From positions 66,750-130,749 of the forward strand of contig CAZJXD010000002.1 of assembly GCA_964549945.1 (NCBI GenBank): a stretch of 64,000 nt of DNA, in the 5' to 3' direction. A program made the position numbers and the translations under genes. This document shows, one piece after another, positions 40,058 to 49,460 of this stretch; position 1 is the stretch's first letter; each line of letters begins with the position of its first letter. A model generated the notes under the pieces. The model saw only the letters and a program-made list of their open reading frames with translations. It had not been told where the DNA came from and did not search any database. This stretch comes from B25-G16 sp964549945. Lineage in GTDB: Bacteria; Desulfobacterota; DSM-4660; Desulfatiglandales; B25-G16.

Positions 40058-41371
40058 CTACCCCTCTAAGGCCTCGAAGAAGGCCTCAAGCCTCACCATT
40101 GCCTGTTCTTCGGAATAGGCCCGAGAGTCGGTGATATCCGCCTCGATGACTACAATCGGTATCTCCAACCTCTCGGTTAAAAGTCGCTTGATATCATACT
40201 GGCCCACGGAGTAAGGCTTGCAGCTCCTCGCCGAGTGAATCACCAGCCCGTCCACCTGGAACTCCCGTATCAGACGCTCCATGAGATCCAGCCGATGATT
40301 GAGATTGTTATTGAGAATGACCAGGCTGTACGCCTTGGCCATCGACTCAAAGGGCTTGGTTTCGTCCAAGTAGCCTATGGTCTCGGTCCACGCGTAGGTA
40401 TAGGTTGCGGTTACGAAATTCATTCCGTGCTCAGCGAACAAATTTGAGAAATCACGCATCTTGTACCATATGGGGATGTTATCCCACATCAGCCGCCTCC
40501 GTTCATCCCTGACAGCTCCTACGCCATGTGCTATCCTCTGCTCAAGCTCATCGAGGAGCGCTCGATAGTATTCCAGGGCTGCCGGCAGGCCTCTCAGGGA
40601 CACGATGGGCGCAAGGTGGTTAAAGGCATCGAAGATGGTCATTGGAGACGGCCGGGCCTTCATAGTGAATAAGACCTCTCCCCAGGCTAGTGATGCCTCC
40701 TTGGCGACACGTGTTATCTCCTGAAACCTTTTATGATTAAAGCGCCTCTTTGAGATTTGCTCGAGCAGGGGTATCATCTCCTCTAACTGACGGACCATAT
40801 AGCTGATATCCCCCTCCTTGATCTCCCTGAAGTTGTAAGGTGTATCAAAGAGGACGAGCGGGATCTTCCAGTATTCGGCCAAGGCCCTATACCAGTAAAC
40901 CACCGTCTGGCAGATATTGTTTGAGGCAAACAACAAATCGGGTTTAGGCAATTTGCCCACCGGTGTTCTTCCGGAGAAGTAGTGTCCCAGGTCTATACGG
41001 GCATACGAACAGAGATCTTGATGATACCCGTGCTCCTCGGCCGCCGCACAGAGCTCAGGCCCGAGCTTTTGCGCTCCACAGAGGGCGCCGTGATTCTCGG
41101 GATAGAAGGTATAGAAATCAAAGGGCCTCAGGATTTCCACCGGTGCGCCGCTGGTTACCCATGCAACAGGCCTGGCGCCTTCCGCATAGCGCGATAACAG
41201 GTAGTGAGTTGCCATGATCTCCTTGAGACGGCTGTTGCACCTGAGGGGAGGGCCAAGAGAGGGGCTCGGCGTTCTCGGCCGCCTCTTCTTGCCCATGCGT
41301 GAGAACCTCATAAGCCCCGGAACTCCCAGTTCCTTCATGAAATGATATCGCATCTTCCCAGTTAACGACAT
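40058..41371 (-). CDS. 2-hydroxyacyl-CoA dehydratase-type catalytic subunit (first system, larger)
   Basis: 437 residues, HgdB/FldB/BcrC superfamily. Conserved cysteines likely to hold the 4Fe-4S cluster are in ENHGALCGAQKL, HQDLCSYARIDLG, SNNICQTVVYW and VIHSARSCKPYSVGQ. The C-terminal end (IPIVVIEADITDSRAYSEEQ) is typical. It works with the subunit at 41381-42475 and the activator at 39259. It is 9 nt upstream of the activator gene, so the three genes are one operon. The substrate is not predictable; 2-hydroxyacyl-CoA dehydration or aryl-CoA reduction are the family options. Confidence 0.9.
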   Translation of the reverse strand: MSLTGKMRYHFMKELGVPGLMRFSRMGKKRRPRTPSPSLGPPLRCNSRLKEIMATHYLLSRYAEGARPVAWVTSGAPVEILRPFDFYTFYPENHGALCGAQKLGPELCAAAEEHGYHQDLCSYARIDLGHYFSGRTPVGKLPKPDLLFASNNICQTVVYWYRALAEYWKIPLVLFDTPYNFREIKEGDISYMVRQLEEMIPLLEQISKRRFNHKRFQEITRVAKEASLAWGEVLFTMKARPSPMTIFDAFNHLAPIVSLRGLPAALEYYRALLDELEQRIAHGVGAVRDERRRLMWDNIPIWYKMRDFSNLFAEHGMNFVTATYTYAWTETIGYLDETKPFESMAKAYSLVILNNNLNHRLDLMERLIREFQVDGLVIHSARSCKPYSVGQYDIKRLLTERLEIPIVVIEADITDSRAYSEEQAMVRLEAFFEALEG

Positions 41372-41380
41372 TGCCCTTCC

Positions 41381-42475
41381 CTACCGTATCATCTCCCCAA
41401 AGGCCTCTACGCGAGTGGCGAGTTGCCCTGTTAATCCCTGGTTAGGCTCTACGTCAACAACCAGGGTCGGCAGGCCTCTTCTTTTCAATCCCTCTATGAG
41501 AGGGGGCAGATCGAACAGCTCAGGCTCGCAGAACTTGACCATACAAAAGATCACCCCCTTGGCGTTGCTCCCCTCAGCCTTCTCCATGAGATCCTCCAGC
41601 CGCTCCCTGATCGGTGAATTCCTCGTGGTACACGGGGGCATGCGGAAGTAGCGATCTGCTAATGCCTCAAAGGGGTCTTGGGCCTGGCTAGGGGGCACGA
41701 GATGCCGTCTGCCGCATGCAAGAAGATCATCATCACCAACCCGGATCTTCAGCTCATCTAGGAGAGCCAGAATCTCCGGGGGATTGGGCAGAACCCCGCT
41801 CAGGATCACCGATGTTTCGCTCGCCGCGGTGTTTCGTGACTTCTCCCGCAACTTCTCAAGCAGGGGAACGAGATCATCGGGGTGGAGGAACTCACTCTGC
41901 CGTATGACCCGATAGAACTCGACATTCGAGGCGCCAAGCTCTCCCCTCGCCCTCAAGGAGTAAAGCCCTCTCATGATCGATGCCACCTTCTCGCCCTTCT
42001 CGACGCACTGTTTAAATCGAGAATAATCAAGTGCACCGAGCTGATCCCCCAGTTGTGCGGCAAGGCCTCTGAGCTGCTCGATGTAGAAGCGATGAGAGGA
42101 TTCTCCGTAAGGGGCTTTCGGATGATAAAAGAAGTAGCACGGTTTTCCAGGCTTCAGGTAGTCGTTGACGATGGATGAGAGGTTTTGAATGGAGTCGCAG
42201 GTATGGGGAAAGAGAAATCCATCCAGAATGTCTCCCTTGCCCTGAACAACGAGCTCAAGTCCAAGCTTCACGATGGAGCAGATATAGGGCTGAAGATGAG
42301 CGCTTGCGTGGCTTGAATCGAGTGGTGGATCCCAGATCTCAACCGGAAGGACGTTCATGGCCCAGAGAATCTCGCGGGGATACTGGGCCGGGAACACGCC
42401 GAAGAGATGGCGGCCATGGACCTCCTTCTGTCTCAGGAGATACTCCTTGCGAGATGGGGGGTGAAATTCGGTCAT
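41381..42475 (-). CDS. 2-hydroxyacyl-CoA dehydratase-type catalytic subunit (first system, smaller)
   Basis: 364 residues, same superfamily as its neighbour. HGRHLFGVFPAQYPREILWA is the usual opening; possible cluster ligands lie in LQPYICSIVKLG, LFPHTCDSIQNL and VIFCMVKFCEPELFDLPPL. The C-terminal PTLVVDVEPNQGLTGQ corresponds to the conserved family ending. GAGGAGCTGAGG lies upstream of the ATG. It is 9 nt from the next subunit. Confidence 0.9.
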   Translation of the reverse strand: MTEFHPPSRKEYLLRQKEVHGRHLFGVFPAQYPREILWAMNVLPVEIWDPPLDSSHASAHLQPYICSIVKLGLELVVQGKGDILDGFLFPHTCDSIQNLSSIVNDYLKPGKPCYFFYHPKAPYGESSHRFYIEQLRGLAAQLGDQLGALDYSRFKQCVEKGEKVASIMRGLYSLRARGELGASNVEFYRVIRQSEFLHPDDLVPLLEKLREKSRNTAASETSVILSGVLPNPPEILALLDELKIRVGDDDLLACGRRHLVPPSQAQDPFEALADRYFRMPPCTTRNSPIRERLEDLMEKAEGSNAKGVIFCMVKFCEPELFDLPPLIEGLKRRGLPTLVVDVEPNQGLTGQLATRVEAFGEMIR

Positions 42476-42482
42476 GGATGCC

Positions 42483-43379
42483 TCAGCTCCTCACGGGTTT
42501 CCATATGCCCTCATGGTACCAGACCCTGGAAAGGGGCTCTCCCGGGGGAAGTATCGCATCCTCGAGCTTCCCCTCATCGATCTCCGGCTCCGCACCGTAC
42601 ATGGGATCCCACGGCTCGAGTAGTATCGCCCCACGGCTCAATTTGATCATGCGGGGCAAGAGGGCATCCCCCCAAGAACGTGTTTCTGCTTCCCTCCTCA
42701 GGCCATCCAAATCCTCATAATCCAGGAGCTGGTGCAATGTGATCAGGGTTGGGGGGCTGAGGGGGATCTCTGCCTTGAGATTGCCCGCGAGGCCTTTCTC
42801 GGGGCTCACCCATATTCCATCGATTGTCTCTGTTCGATCCGGCATACATTCCTGCCCCCGGGGCATGAAGGCCACAAAGAACCGGGTCTCATACCTCTTG
42901 GGCATGGCCTCTGGGGTGATCCAGTAGGCCCATCTTGCCAGTAGAGAGAACTCCAATGTCCAGCCCCTGGATACCACCAAATCCTTGAGCCATCCCTTAG
43001 GAAGACCCCGCTCCATGCGGCGGGCGCGGACCTCTTTAAGACCTCTCCCGCCGGGATCACTGGGCTGACAGAGCAGCACCCCCGCCTCTTCAAAGGTCTC
43101 TCGAACCGCCGCTACCCCATGGGCGACTGCCTCCTGCTCGCCCATGCCTCCGCCAAGGCGCCGGGAGATCCCCTCCTGATCCATATCCACGTGGGATGCC
43201 CATAGGCTCATATCCCGATCCTCGGGATCTACCTCGCCTCCGGGGAAGACATAAGCTCCCGGGAAGAAGCGGCTCGCGAGGCTTCTCTTGAGCAGGTAGA
43301 CCTGAAGCTCACCGCCCTGTTGACGAGCGAGGATCACCGTGGATGCAGGCCTTGGCTTGCTCACCGCCTTGTTGCTCAT
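42483..43379 (-). CDS. Nudix hydrolase
   Basis: About 298 residues, larger than a minimal Nudix protein and like the NUDT19-type CoA-related group. The Nudix box is AAVRETFEEAGVLL (RE-x2-EE-x-G-V) preceded by the Gly-rich FPGGEVDPED. The start is ATG 43379 or GTG 43388 (sequence between: KEM). It lies 7 nt upstream of the dehydratase operon and reads into it. A role in clearing CoA derivatives or in CoA turnover is inferred from the NUDT19-like layout and the neighbours. Confidence 0.88.
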   Translation of the reverse strand: MSNKAVSKPRPASTVILARQQGGELQVYLLKRSLASRFFPGAYVFPGGEVDPEDRDMSLWASHVDMDQEGISRRLGGGMGEQEAVAHGVAAVRETFEEAGVLLCQPSDPGGRGLKEVRARRMERGLPKGWLKDLVVSRGWTLEFSLLARWAYWITPEAMPKRYETRFFVAFMPRGQECMPDRTETIDGIWVSPEKGLAGNLKAEIPLSPPTLITLHQLLDYEDLDGLRREAETRSWGDALLPRMIKLSRGAILLEPWDPMYGAEPEIDEGKLEDAILPPGEPLSRVWYHEGIWKPVRS

Positions 43380-43837
43380 CTCTTTCACTTAAATCGAGCC
43401 CCTATACCGTTCCTCATTATATTCAAGAATCATAAATCCCATAGGTGGGTGCAATCATCCCATATCCCTCACCAAAGACTATCGTACATCTCATGGAGCC
43501 AATCTGCCATATTCTCACATAGATTGCACGTGTTTCCGATTTGACCGGTAAAATCTGGGAAATGTAATCTATCGATTTCCACAGAATAGGAGATATCCTC
43601 ATGCAAAAAAAAGGATAATTGTAGCTGTTAAAAAATCCGTACTGATGATATCTAAAATCTTATTCATCTTTGCAAGCTATTGTATATTTTAGAAACAAAT
43701 ATTGACAGATTTTTTCTCTATAAGTAATTCTGAGTAGAATTCAATTATAGTTCTGCAATATTCGATATATCTAAGAAAAAATCAAAAGGCAATTGATCAT
43801 CAAAGCAGCCATAATAGAAATGGGATAGGAGGCTGAA
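43380..43837. promoter_or_regulatory. 458-nt divergent regulatory gap with a possible promoter for the plus-strand cluster
   Basis: AT-rich spacer between the two dehydratase/reductase systems. TTGACA at 43702-43707 is followed after 17 nt by TAATTC (43725-43730), a fair sigma-70 match, about 107 nt before the first gene. AGGAGG at 43827-43832 is a strong ribosome site. No operator palindrome, riboswitch or gene was recognised in the rest. Confidence 0.4.
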
Positions 43838-45154
43838 ATGGCATATACCTTAACCACGTGGAACGACTTCAAGAATTACCAGAGCACCTGTTATAGACAA
43901 TACGTATATGCTTCCGAAGGCCTTCGCTGCATTGGCTCTACGTGGAGCCCGTTGGCCCCCCTTAAGGGGTTAGGTGAGGATATATACATAATAGGCGGCG
44001 AGCCACACGCCGCGTCAACGGCGGGGACATTCCCCCAAGAGAGCCGTGAGGATATTTCAGCTGCTGAAGTCGCCGGTCTAGGCTTTCACTCGTGTAGTTA
44101 CCTGAAGCTGTTCGTAGGGGAGGTGGTCCGCGATAAAATAGCTATTCCAGATGGAACAATCAAGGAGGGATACCCCAAACCGGATCTGATCTGGACGACA
44201 CATTTATGCAATCAGCATTCAAAATGGTATCAGGAAGTCTCAAGGCGCCTAGGCGGCATACCCATGTACGCAATAGATATGATCGGCGGGGGGAATGCCG
44301 AGAAAGATCCTAAAATTGTAACGTATGTGTGCGACCAGATGGAGGAGGGAATACGTTGGCTCGAGAGAGTAACTGGGAGGGAGTTCTCTGATGAGTCGTT
44401 CATCAAGGCAACGAGAAACGAGATCAAGGTGCTGGTTCTATGGGGTAATATATGTGCGCTGAACATGCATGCTCCCGCGCCGTTGGATGAGCGGCGGTTG
44501 ATAGCTCTATTCCCACCGGCCATGGTGGACAGGACAACGGATGAAACGGTGCGGATATATGAGGCATTGCTGAAAGAAGTGCACCATATGGTAGAGACCG
44601 GACAGAGTGTGGCTCCAGATCAGCGTTATAGAATAGTCTATTTTGGACTGGCACATACGTATGGGCATCCTGAAATTGCGAGAATCTTAAGAGACGCCGG
44701 CGCTGAGATTGTAGCCTCAGTCTATACGTTTGGCACGGCCGGCAATTTCAGGGGATTGGTAAGTGGAAAATGGTCATGGGAGCCCATAGACCCCGCATGG
44801 GTGGACGAACTGGATTTGTCCAGCAGAAGAGACGCCTTATCTGCGCTCGCTAAAATTGTTCTGGGTTGGCCTACGTGGCAGGGCGTAAGATCTTACTGGG
44901 CACTGGAACAGATGGCCAGGGCAATGGTGGCAGAATATAAAGCAGACGGGCTTTTGTTAGCGCCCAGCCGTAGTTGTGAAACCGACTTTAGGAACGGCTA
45001 CATAGCATTGCAGCGCATCTTTCGAAACGAAATTCCGACCGTAGAATACGATACCGACCAGGTGGATGTCCGGAAGATGGATTTGCCGGGTTCCCAGCGG
45101 AAAACAGAGTTGTTCGTCCATCTTATGGAAGCACGCAAGAAAGGGGGTGCATGA
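43838..45154 (+). CDS. benzoyl-CoA reductase-type catalytic subunit, larger (BcrB/BzdO-like)
   Basis: 438 residues of the 2-hydroxyacyl-CoA dehydratase superfamily. It has the opening NYQSTCYRQYVYASEGLR and IGSTWSPLAPLKGLGEDIYI, and cysteines in HSCSYLKLFVG, THLCNQHSKWYQE and PSRSCETDFRNG, candidates for 4Fe-4S binding. With the 387-residue partner and two ATPase subunits downstream, the layout is that of ATP-dependent class I benzoyl-CoA reductase, which dearomatises benzoyl-CoA with two electrons from ferredoxin. A less specific 2-hydroxyacyl-CoA dehydratase is the alternative; these usually have one activator only. Confidence 0.82.
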   Translation: MAYTLTTWNDFKNYQSTCYRQYVYASEGLRCIGSTWSPLAPLKGLGEDIYIIGGEPHAASTAGTFPQESREDISAAEVAGLGFHSCSYLKLFVGEVVRDKIAIPDGTIKEGYPKPDLIWTTHLCNQHSKWYQEVSRRLGGIPMYAIDMIGGGNAEKDPKIVTYVCDQMEEGIRWLERVTGREFSDESFIKATRNEIKVLVLWGNICALNMHAPAPLDERRLIALFPPAMVDRTTDETVRIYEALLKEVHHMVETGQSVAPDQRYRIVYFGLAHTYGHPEIARILRDAGAEIVASVYTFGTAGNFRGLVSGKWSWEPIDPAWVDELDLSSRRDALSALAKIVLGWPTWQGVRSYWALEQMARAMVAEYKADGLLLAPSRSCETDFRNGYIALQRIFRNEIPTVEYDTDQVDVRKMDLPGSQRKTELFVHLMEARKKGGA

Positions 45155-45160
45155 GAAACG

Positions 45161-46324
45161 ATGAAGAAGGGCTCTGAGGCAATAATCGAACATTTTCGTC
45201 ATATAACTGAGAATGCCCATGAATACGCCAGATCCCTTCAAGGGAAAGGGAAGTTCTTGGCTGGATATATGTGCACTCATGTGCCCGAGGAAATCCTCTA
45301 TGCGGCCGGAATTATACCTGTGAGGGTTCTCAGCTCCCATGATTCACAAGCAATGACAAGGGGCTATGTGCATGAGACATACTGCTCTTTTTCACATGAT
45401 TGCGCATACCAGGGACTGCAACACAGGTATGATTACTTGGACTTGATCGTGACGAGCAGCAGCTGCATCCATATGGGTGAGGCCTTTAATGTTTGGGTCA
45501 GGTTTTCGGGATTTCAGGACAAAAGCTTTCTCATACCCTACCCTCATATCATGCAAACCAAACCTGCGTGTGGTTTTATGGTGGAGTCTTTTGGAGAGTT
45601 CAAGGAATTCATCGAGAAGCTTGTGAAAAAATCCATACCAGATGAGGATCTCGAGAGGGCGATTAAGGTTTACAATCACAACAGAAGGCTCCTTAAACGA
45701 CTTTGGGAGTTCCTAAGGCGTGATAACCCGCCTGTCACGGGACCGGAAGTCGAGGCCGTGACGTTGGCTTCCCAGGTTATGGACAAGCAAGAATGCAATC
45801 AGATGCTGGAGCAACTGGTTCAGGCCCTAGAAGCCGAGCCCGGCAAAGCACCGTCAGGGGTAAGGCTGATGGTAACAGGAGGGGCGTGTGACGACCTGAG
45901 GATCTTCGATTTAATCGAACAGCTGAGCTACAGCACAAACCTGATTTTCATTGATTCGTGCACAGCAGCCAGGTACTTCTGGTTTGAGGTGCCTGAGGAC
46001 AGAGCTGATAAGCTTGAAGCGATCGCCGAGGGATACATCGGTAGAATTCCGTGTCCTGCGAAAGACAATGTTCCTGGTACCGGCGAGAAAAAGAGGTTGA
46101 GGTTCATTCAACAGTTCATCGAGGACTTCAAGCCGGATGGAATAGTCTTTCTCTATCAGAGATTTTGTAGCCCTCAACCACATGACATTGTGGCACTGAA
46201 GCCTGCCTTGGATATGTTGGGAATTCCGTCGACTGAGCTTGAGCTTGATACAACCGTACCCATAACTCAATTTGGGACACAGTTGGAAGCCCTTGTAGAA
46301 ATAATAGAGAGGGTGGCGCCATGA
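45161..46324 (+). CDS. benzoyl-CoA reductase-type catalytic subunit, smaller (BcrC/BzdN-like)
   Basis: 387 residues, a usual length for BcrC-like subunits. YMCTHVPEEILYAAGIIPVR is the typical opening; cysteines lie in ETYCSFSHDCAYQG, TSSSCIHMGE and FLYQRFCSPQPHD, and the ending IPSTELELDTT is conserved. It binds substrate and cluster together with the subunit encoded 6 nt upstream. The stop overlaps the next ATG by 4 nt. Confidence 0.85.
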   Translation: MKKGSEAIIEHFRHITENAHEYARSLQGKGKFLAGYMCTHVPEEILYAAGIIPVRVLSSHDSQAMTRGYVHETYCSFSHDCAYQGLQHRYDYLDLIVTSSSCIHMGEAFNVWVRFSGFQDKSFLIPYPHIMQTKPACGFMVESFGEFKEFIEKLVKKSIPDEDLERAIKVYNHNRRLLKRLWEFLRRDNPPVTGPEVEAVTLASQVMDKQECNQMLEQLVQALEAEPGKAPSGVRLMVTGGACDDLRIFDLIEQLSYSTNLIFIDSCTAARYFWFEVPEDRADKLEAIAEGYIGRIPCPAKDNVPGTGEKKRLRFIQQFIEDFKPDGIVFLYQRFCSPQPHDIVALKPALDMLGIPSTELELDTTVPITQFGTQLEALVEIIERVAP

Positions 46325-47115
46325 ATAAGGGAAACATTCTGGCTGGACTGGATGCGGGCCATGTGAATACGAAGGCCATACTCATGATGGGAGGGAAAAT
46401 CCTTGGGTATTGCACCGTACCCACAGGATTTGATGTAGTCGCTGCGGCTCAAACAGCACTAAATCATGCTTCGGGCAATGTCGGAATCTCACGCGGGGAG
46501 GTAGGCGGAATCGCAGCTACAGGAATCTTTAGAGATACGATTAAGGTACCGCAGCTGAATGTAACTGGAACGGTACCCGAATATGTGGCGGATGCGAAAG
46601 GGGCTCTATTTCTCAATAAGAATTCCAGAACCGTTATCGACCTCAGTGGGAATATACAGAAAGCTATCCGTTATGATCAAAACGGGAATCTCCTGGACGT
46701 TATTCAAAATGATAAATGTGCTGATGGTCTGGGCATTTTTTACACTACCATGGCCAAAGCTATAGGCTTAAGTGAGCAGGAACTGTCCGAATTAGCACTT
46801 AAATCCACCGGGAATCTGTCTATCGCTATTCAATGCGCCCTATCCGCCGAATCAGAGGCTATTGATTTGCTGTGTCAAGGCAGGGACATCGCAGATGTGG
46901 CAGATGCTGTCGTGAGATTCATCGTTGAGCGCGTTGCTGCTATGTGCACCTCTATGTCCCTCACCAAAGAGATCGTGGTAGCTGGAGGATTAGCCAAATC
47001 TCAAGCGCTTATGAAGCGCCTTCCGAGCTTCTTACAACAAGAGGTAAGCGTATTGAACCTTCCGGAATATGTCGGTGCAATAGGTGCGCTGATCGGTTAT
47101 GAAGGGGGAAAATGA
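46321..47115 (+). CDS. BcrA/BzdP-type ATPase subunit with altered nucleotide motifs
   Basis: 264 residues, ASKHA activator family. The first loop (GLDAGHVNTKAIL) is present. The second, normally DxGGQDxK, reads DLSGNIQKAIRY, and the cluster motif NDKCAAGTGRF reads NDKCADGLGIF. The Cys of NDKC and of IQCALSAESEAIDLL are kept, so cluster binding is likely. The loss of GG and D in the second loop may weaken ATP binding, so this subunit may be the less active partner of the next one. It overlaps both neighbours by 4 nt. Confidence 0.85.
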   Translation: MNKGNILAGLDAGHVNTKAILMMGGKILGYCTVPTGFDVVAAAQTALNHASGNVGISRGEVGGIAATGIFRDTIKVPQLNVTGTVPEYVADAKGALFLNKNSRTVIDLSGNIQKAIRYDQNGNLLDVIQNDKCADGLGIFYTTMAKAIGLSEQELSELALKSTGNLSIAIQCALSAESEAIDLLCQGRDIADVADAVVRFIVERVAAMCTSMSLTKEIVVAGGLAKSQALMKRLPSFLQQEVSVLNLPEYVGAIGALIGYEGGK

Positions 47116-47963
47116 GCGAGTACGCTTCAGTCAACGAACAGCTGGATTGGACAAGGGCTAAGGTGATATCAGCTGGAGTAGATAGTGGAGCCGTGAGCTC
47201 CAAAGCCGTGATACTAATGGATGGGCGACCATATGCATTTTCTCAAATTAGAACCCGAACGCCCAAAGAATCTGCTTTCAGCGCTCTAAACGCGGCTTTG
47301 GCTGAAACTCCATTAGAGTTAGAAAATATTCATTATCTGGTGGCTACCGGTCGTGGGAGGACGCAGGTCCCGTTTGCACGGAAAACGATATCTGAGATTG
47401 CGTGCGGCGCCGCAGGGGCGGTACACATTTGGGGGCCGTCTGTGCGTACGGTGCTGGATGCAGGCGGTGAAAGTTGCAGGGTAATTCACTGCACCGAAAA
47501 AGGCAGGGCAACCTCTTTCCTTTGGAACGACAAATGTGCTGCGGGTATTGGACGCTATCTGGAAACGTTTGCGGATCTGGTTAAGAAGGAAATAACCGAG
47601 ATGGGAAAGACCGCCCTTCAATCCGACCAGTTTCCAAAGCTAAGCGACTTTTGTGCGGTGTATGCTCAATCCGAAGCCCTGGATTTAATTCGAAGCAACG
47701 TACCGCTAGAACAAATAATAGCAGCTTACCACTATGCTATGGCCAAGAGAATCAGCACATTAGTAGCTAGATCAGGCCTGAAAAGGGATTTCGTAATCAT
47801 TGGAGGGCTGGCCAAGAATCCAGGAATAATTGAGTGGTTGGAACGTATCCTGAAGGTAAGCCGGTTGGCTCCTAAACCCGAATGGGATCCTACATTAACA
47901 GCAGCCTTAGGTGCAGCTCTCTTTGCGGATGCTTTCTGTAGGCGACAACAATCTGACACATAA
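47112..47963 (+). CDS. BcrD/BzdQ-type ATPase subunit
   Basis: 283 residues, same family, with a 15-residue extension before the first loop AGVDSGAVSSKAVIL. DAGGESCRVIHC, NDKCAAGIGRYLETF and CAVYAQSEALDLI show the nucleotide and cluster residues; GGLAKNPGIIEWL closes the site. It would form the ATP-driven electron injector with the subunit upstream, as a heterodimer sharing one 4Fe-4S cluster. The four genes from 43838 have overlaps or 6-nt gaps and form one transcription unit. Confidence 0.87.
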   Translation: MSEYASVNEQLDWTRAKVISAGVDSGAVSSKAVILMDGRPYAFSQIRTRTPKESAFSALNAALAETPLELENIHYLVATGRGRTQVPFARKTISEIACGAAGAVHIWGPSVRTVLDAGGESCRVIHCTEKGRATSFLWNDKCAAGIGRYLETFADLVKKEITEMGKTALQSDQFPKLSDFCAVYAQSEALDLIRSNVPLEQIIAAYHYAMAKRISTLVARSGLKRDFVIIGGLAKNPGIIEWLERILKVSRLAPKPEWDPTLTAALGAALFADAFCRRQQSDT

Positions 47964-48059
47964 ACCACACCAAGGGTAAACGAGGTACTGTCAACATCCT
48001 TGTGTCTGGAGTTTCCTGAGTTTTGCTTCACCCAAAGGGAGATAAAAGCGATAAGATAA

Positions 48060-49400
48060 ATGCACATTAAAGAGAAATACTGGAATCCCCTTATCGAGAC
48101 GATGCCAGTTGAGAGGCTTCGGGAGCTTCAACTCAAGAAATTCAAGAGGATCGTCCATTGGGCCTATAACAACTCGCCGTTCTACAGGCGAATCTACAGG
48201 GATGCCGGGCTTGAACCAGGCGATATAAAGAACCTCGAAGATATTCGACAGGTCCCTAAAGTGGAGAAGGACATGCTGAGGGAAGCCCAAATGAGAGAAC
48301 CCTTTCCATATGGAGATATACTCTCCGTCCCTCTGGAGCAAGTCACCACCTTTCGGCAGACCAGTGGAACCACGGGCACCCCCGTCTATCACGCCGATTC
48401 CTGGCAGGACATGGAATGGTATAGTGAGACCTGGGCCTACATTTTATATGCGCAGGGTTTCCGGGACACCGACAGAGTGTTCATACCCTTTGGCTATAAC
48501 GTCTTCGTTGCTTTCTGGGGCGCCCATTACGCGGCCGAGAAGATCGGGTGCGAGGTGGTACCAGGGGGCGTTCTGGACACCCAGGCCAGGATCCTCAAGA
48601 TGAAAGAACTCAACTGTACTGCCTTCATGGCAACTCCTACCTATGTATTAGGGATGGCGGATACAGCCCGCAGGAAATTGGGAATCGATGTGGCCAAGGA
48701 GCTCAGCATCCAGAGGATTACCTGCGCGGGAGAACCGGGCGCGTGTATTCCGACCACCAAAAAGCGGATCGAGGAGGCATGGGGCGCCAGGGTCTACGAT
48801 CATATCGGGGCCACGGAAAGCGGGGCCTGGAGCTATGAATGTGCCGAGCAGCCAGGGGGGCTGCATGTAAACGATGCCTTCTTCCTTGTTGAAATCGAGG
48901 ATCTTAAAAACGGGGATCTCATCGCCGAACCCAACAAGCCAGGCAAGATGATCATAACCGCCCTGGACCGTACCGCCAAACCCTGCATACGATTCGACTC
49001 CAAAGATGTCATACGCTGGTCAAATCACACGTGTGACTGTGGAAGGACGTTTCGCCTCACGGATGGAGGGGTGATGGGGCGGGCCGATGACATTACCAAG
49101 GTAAAGGGGGTTCTCTTGGCACCCACCGCCATCGAAGAGGTGGTCAGAAGCATTCCCGAGCTGAGTGATGAATACGAAGTGCTCGTCACAAAAAGAGGTG
49201 ATATTGACGATATCCTCCTGAAGGTGGAGCTGCTTCCCGGAAAAGAGGGGCAAGGGGAGAACATCCTTGCTCGTCTGAAGGATCAACTGCGATTAAAGAC
49301 CAACCTCGGCTACCGCATCGAGTCGCATCCCTATGGATCTCTGCCGAGATATGAACTGAAGGCCAGGAGATTTAAGGACCTGCGCGGGAAAAATGCATAA
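48060..49400 (+). CDS. PaaK-type acyl-CoA ligase (phenylacetate-CoA ligase family)
   Basis: 446 residues, AMP-forming ligase. RQTSGTTGTPVYH is the P-loop; DHIGATESGAW the second core motif; DRTAKPCIRFDSKDVIRW and GRADDITKVKGVLLAPTAIE complete the adenylation site, and the small C-terminal domain (lysine-rich end RYELKARRFKDLRGK) is present. Family members activate phenylacetate, benzoate-type acids or short acyl groups to CoA esters. It follows the reductase-like genes by 97 nt, so it likely makes their CoA substrate. The ribosome site at ATG 48060 is weak. Confidence 0.88.
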   Translation: MHIKEKYWNPLIETMPVERLRELQLKKFKRIVHWAYNNSPFYRRIYRDAGLEPGDIKNLEDIRQVPKVEKDMLREAQMREPFPYGDILSVPLEQVTTFRQTSGTTGTPVYHADSWQDMEWYSETWAYILYAQGFRDTDRVFIPFGYNVFVAFWGAHYAAEKIGCEVVPGGVLDTQARILKMKELNCTAFMATPTYVLGMADTARRKLGIDVAKELSIQRITCAGEPGACIPTTKKRIEEAWGARVYDHIGATESGAWSYECAEQPGGLHVNDAFFLVEIEDLKNGDLIAEPNKPGKMIITALDRTAKPCIRFDSKDVIRWSNHTCDCGRTFRLTDGGVMGRADDITKVKGVLLAPTAIEEVVRSIPELSDEYEVLVTKRGDIDDILLKVELLPGKEGQGENILARLKDQLRLKTNLGYRIESHPYGSLPRYELKARRFKDLRGKNA

Positions 49401-49460
49401 GCTGCGGCGCAAAGCTCAGAGTTGAGACCAACTGCGGACAGGTGGCGGTGAGTGCGAGCG

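Noticed and set aside
42175..42720. 181-codon plus-strand frame opposite the dehydratase and Nudix genes
   Set aside because: It spans the junction of two well-supported minus-strand genes and is rich in Arg, Ser and Pro as expected for antisense of GC-rich coding DNA.
46321..47963. The two ATPase genes as simple recent duplicates
   Set aside because: Their sequences differ over most of the length and in key motifs, so they are old paralogues as in benzoyl-CoA reductase clusters.
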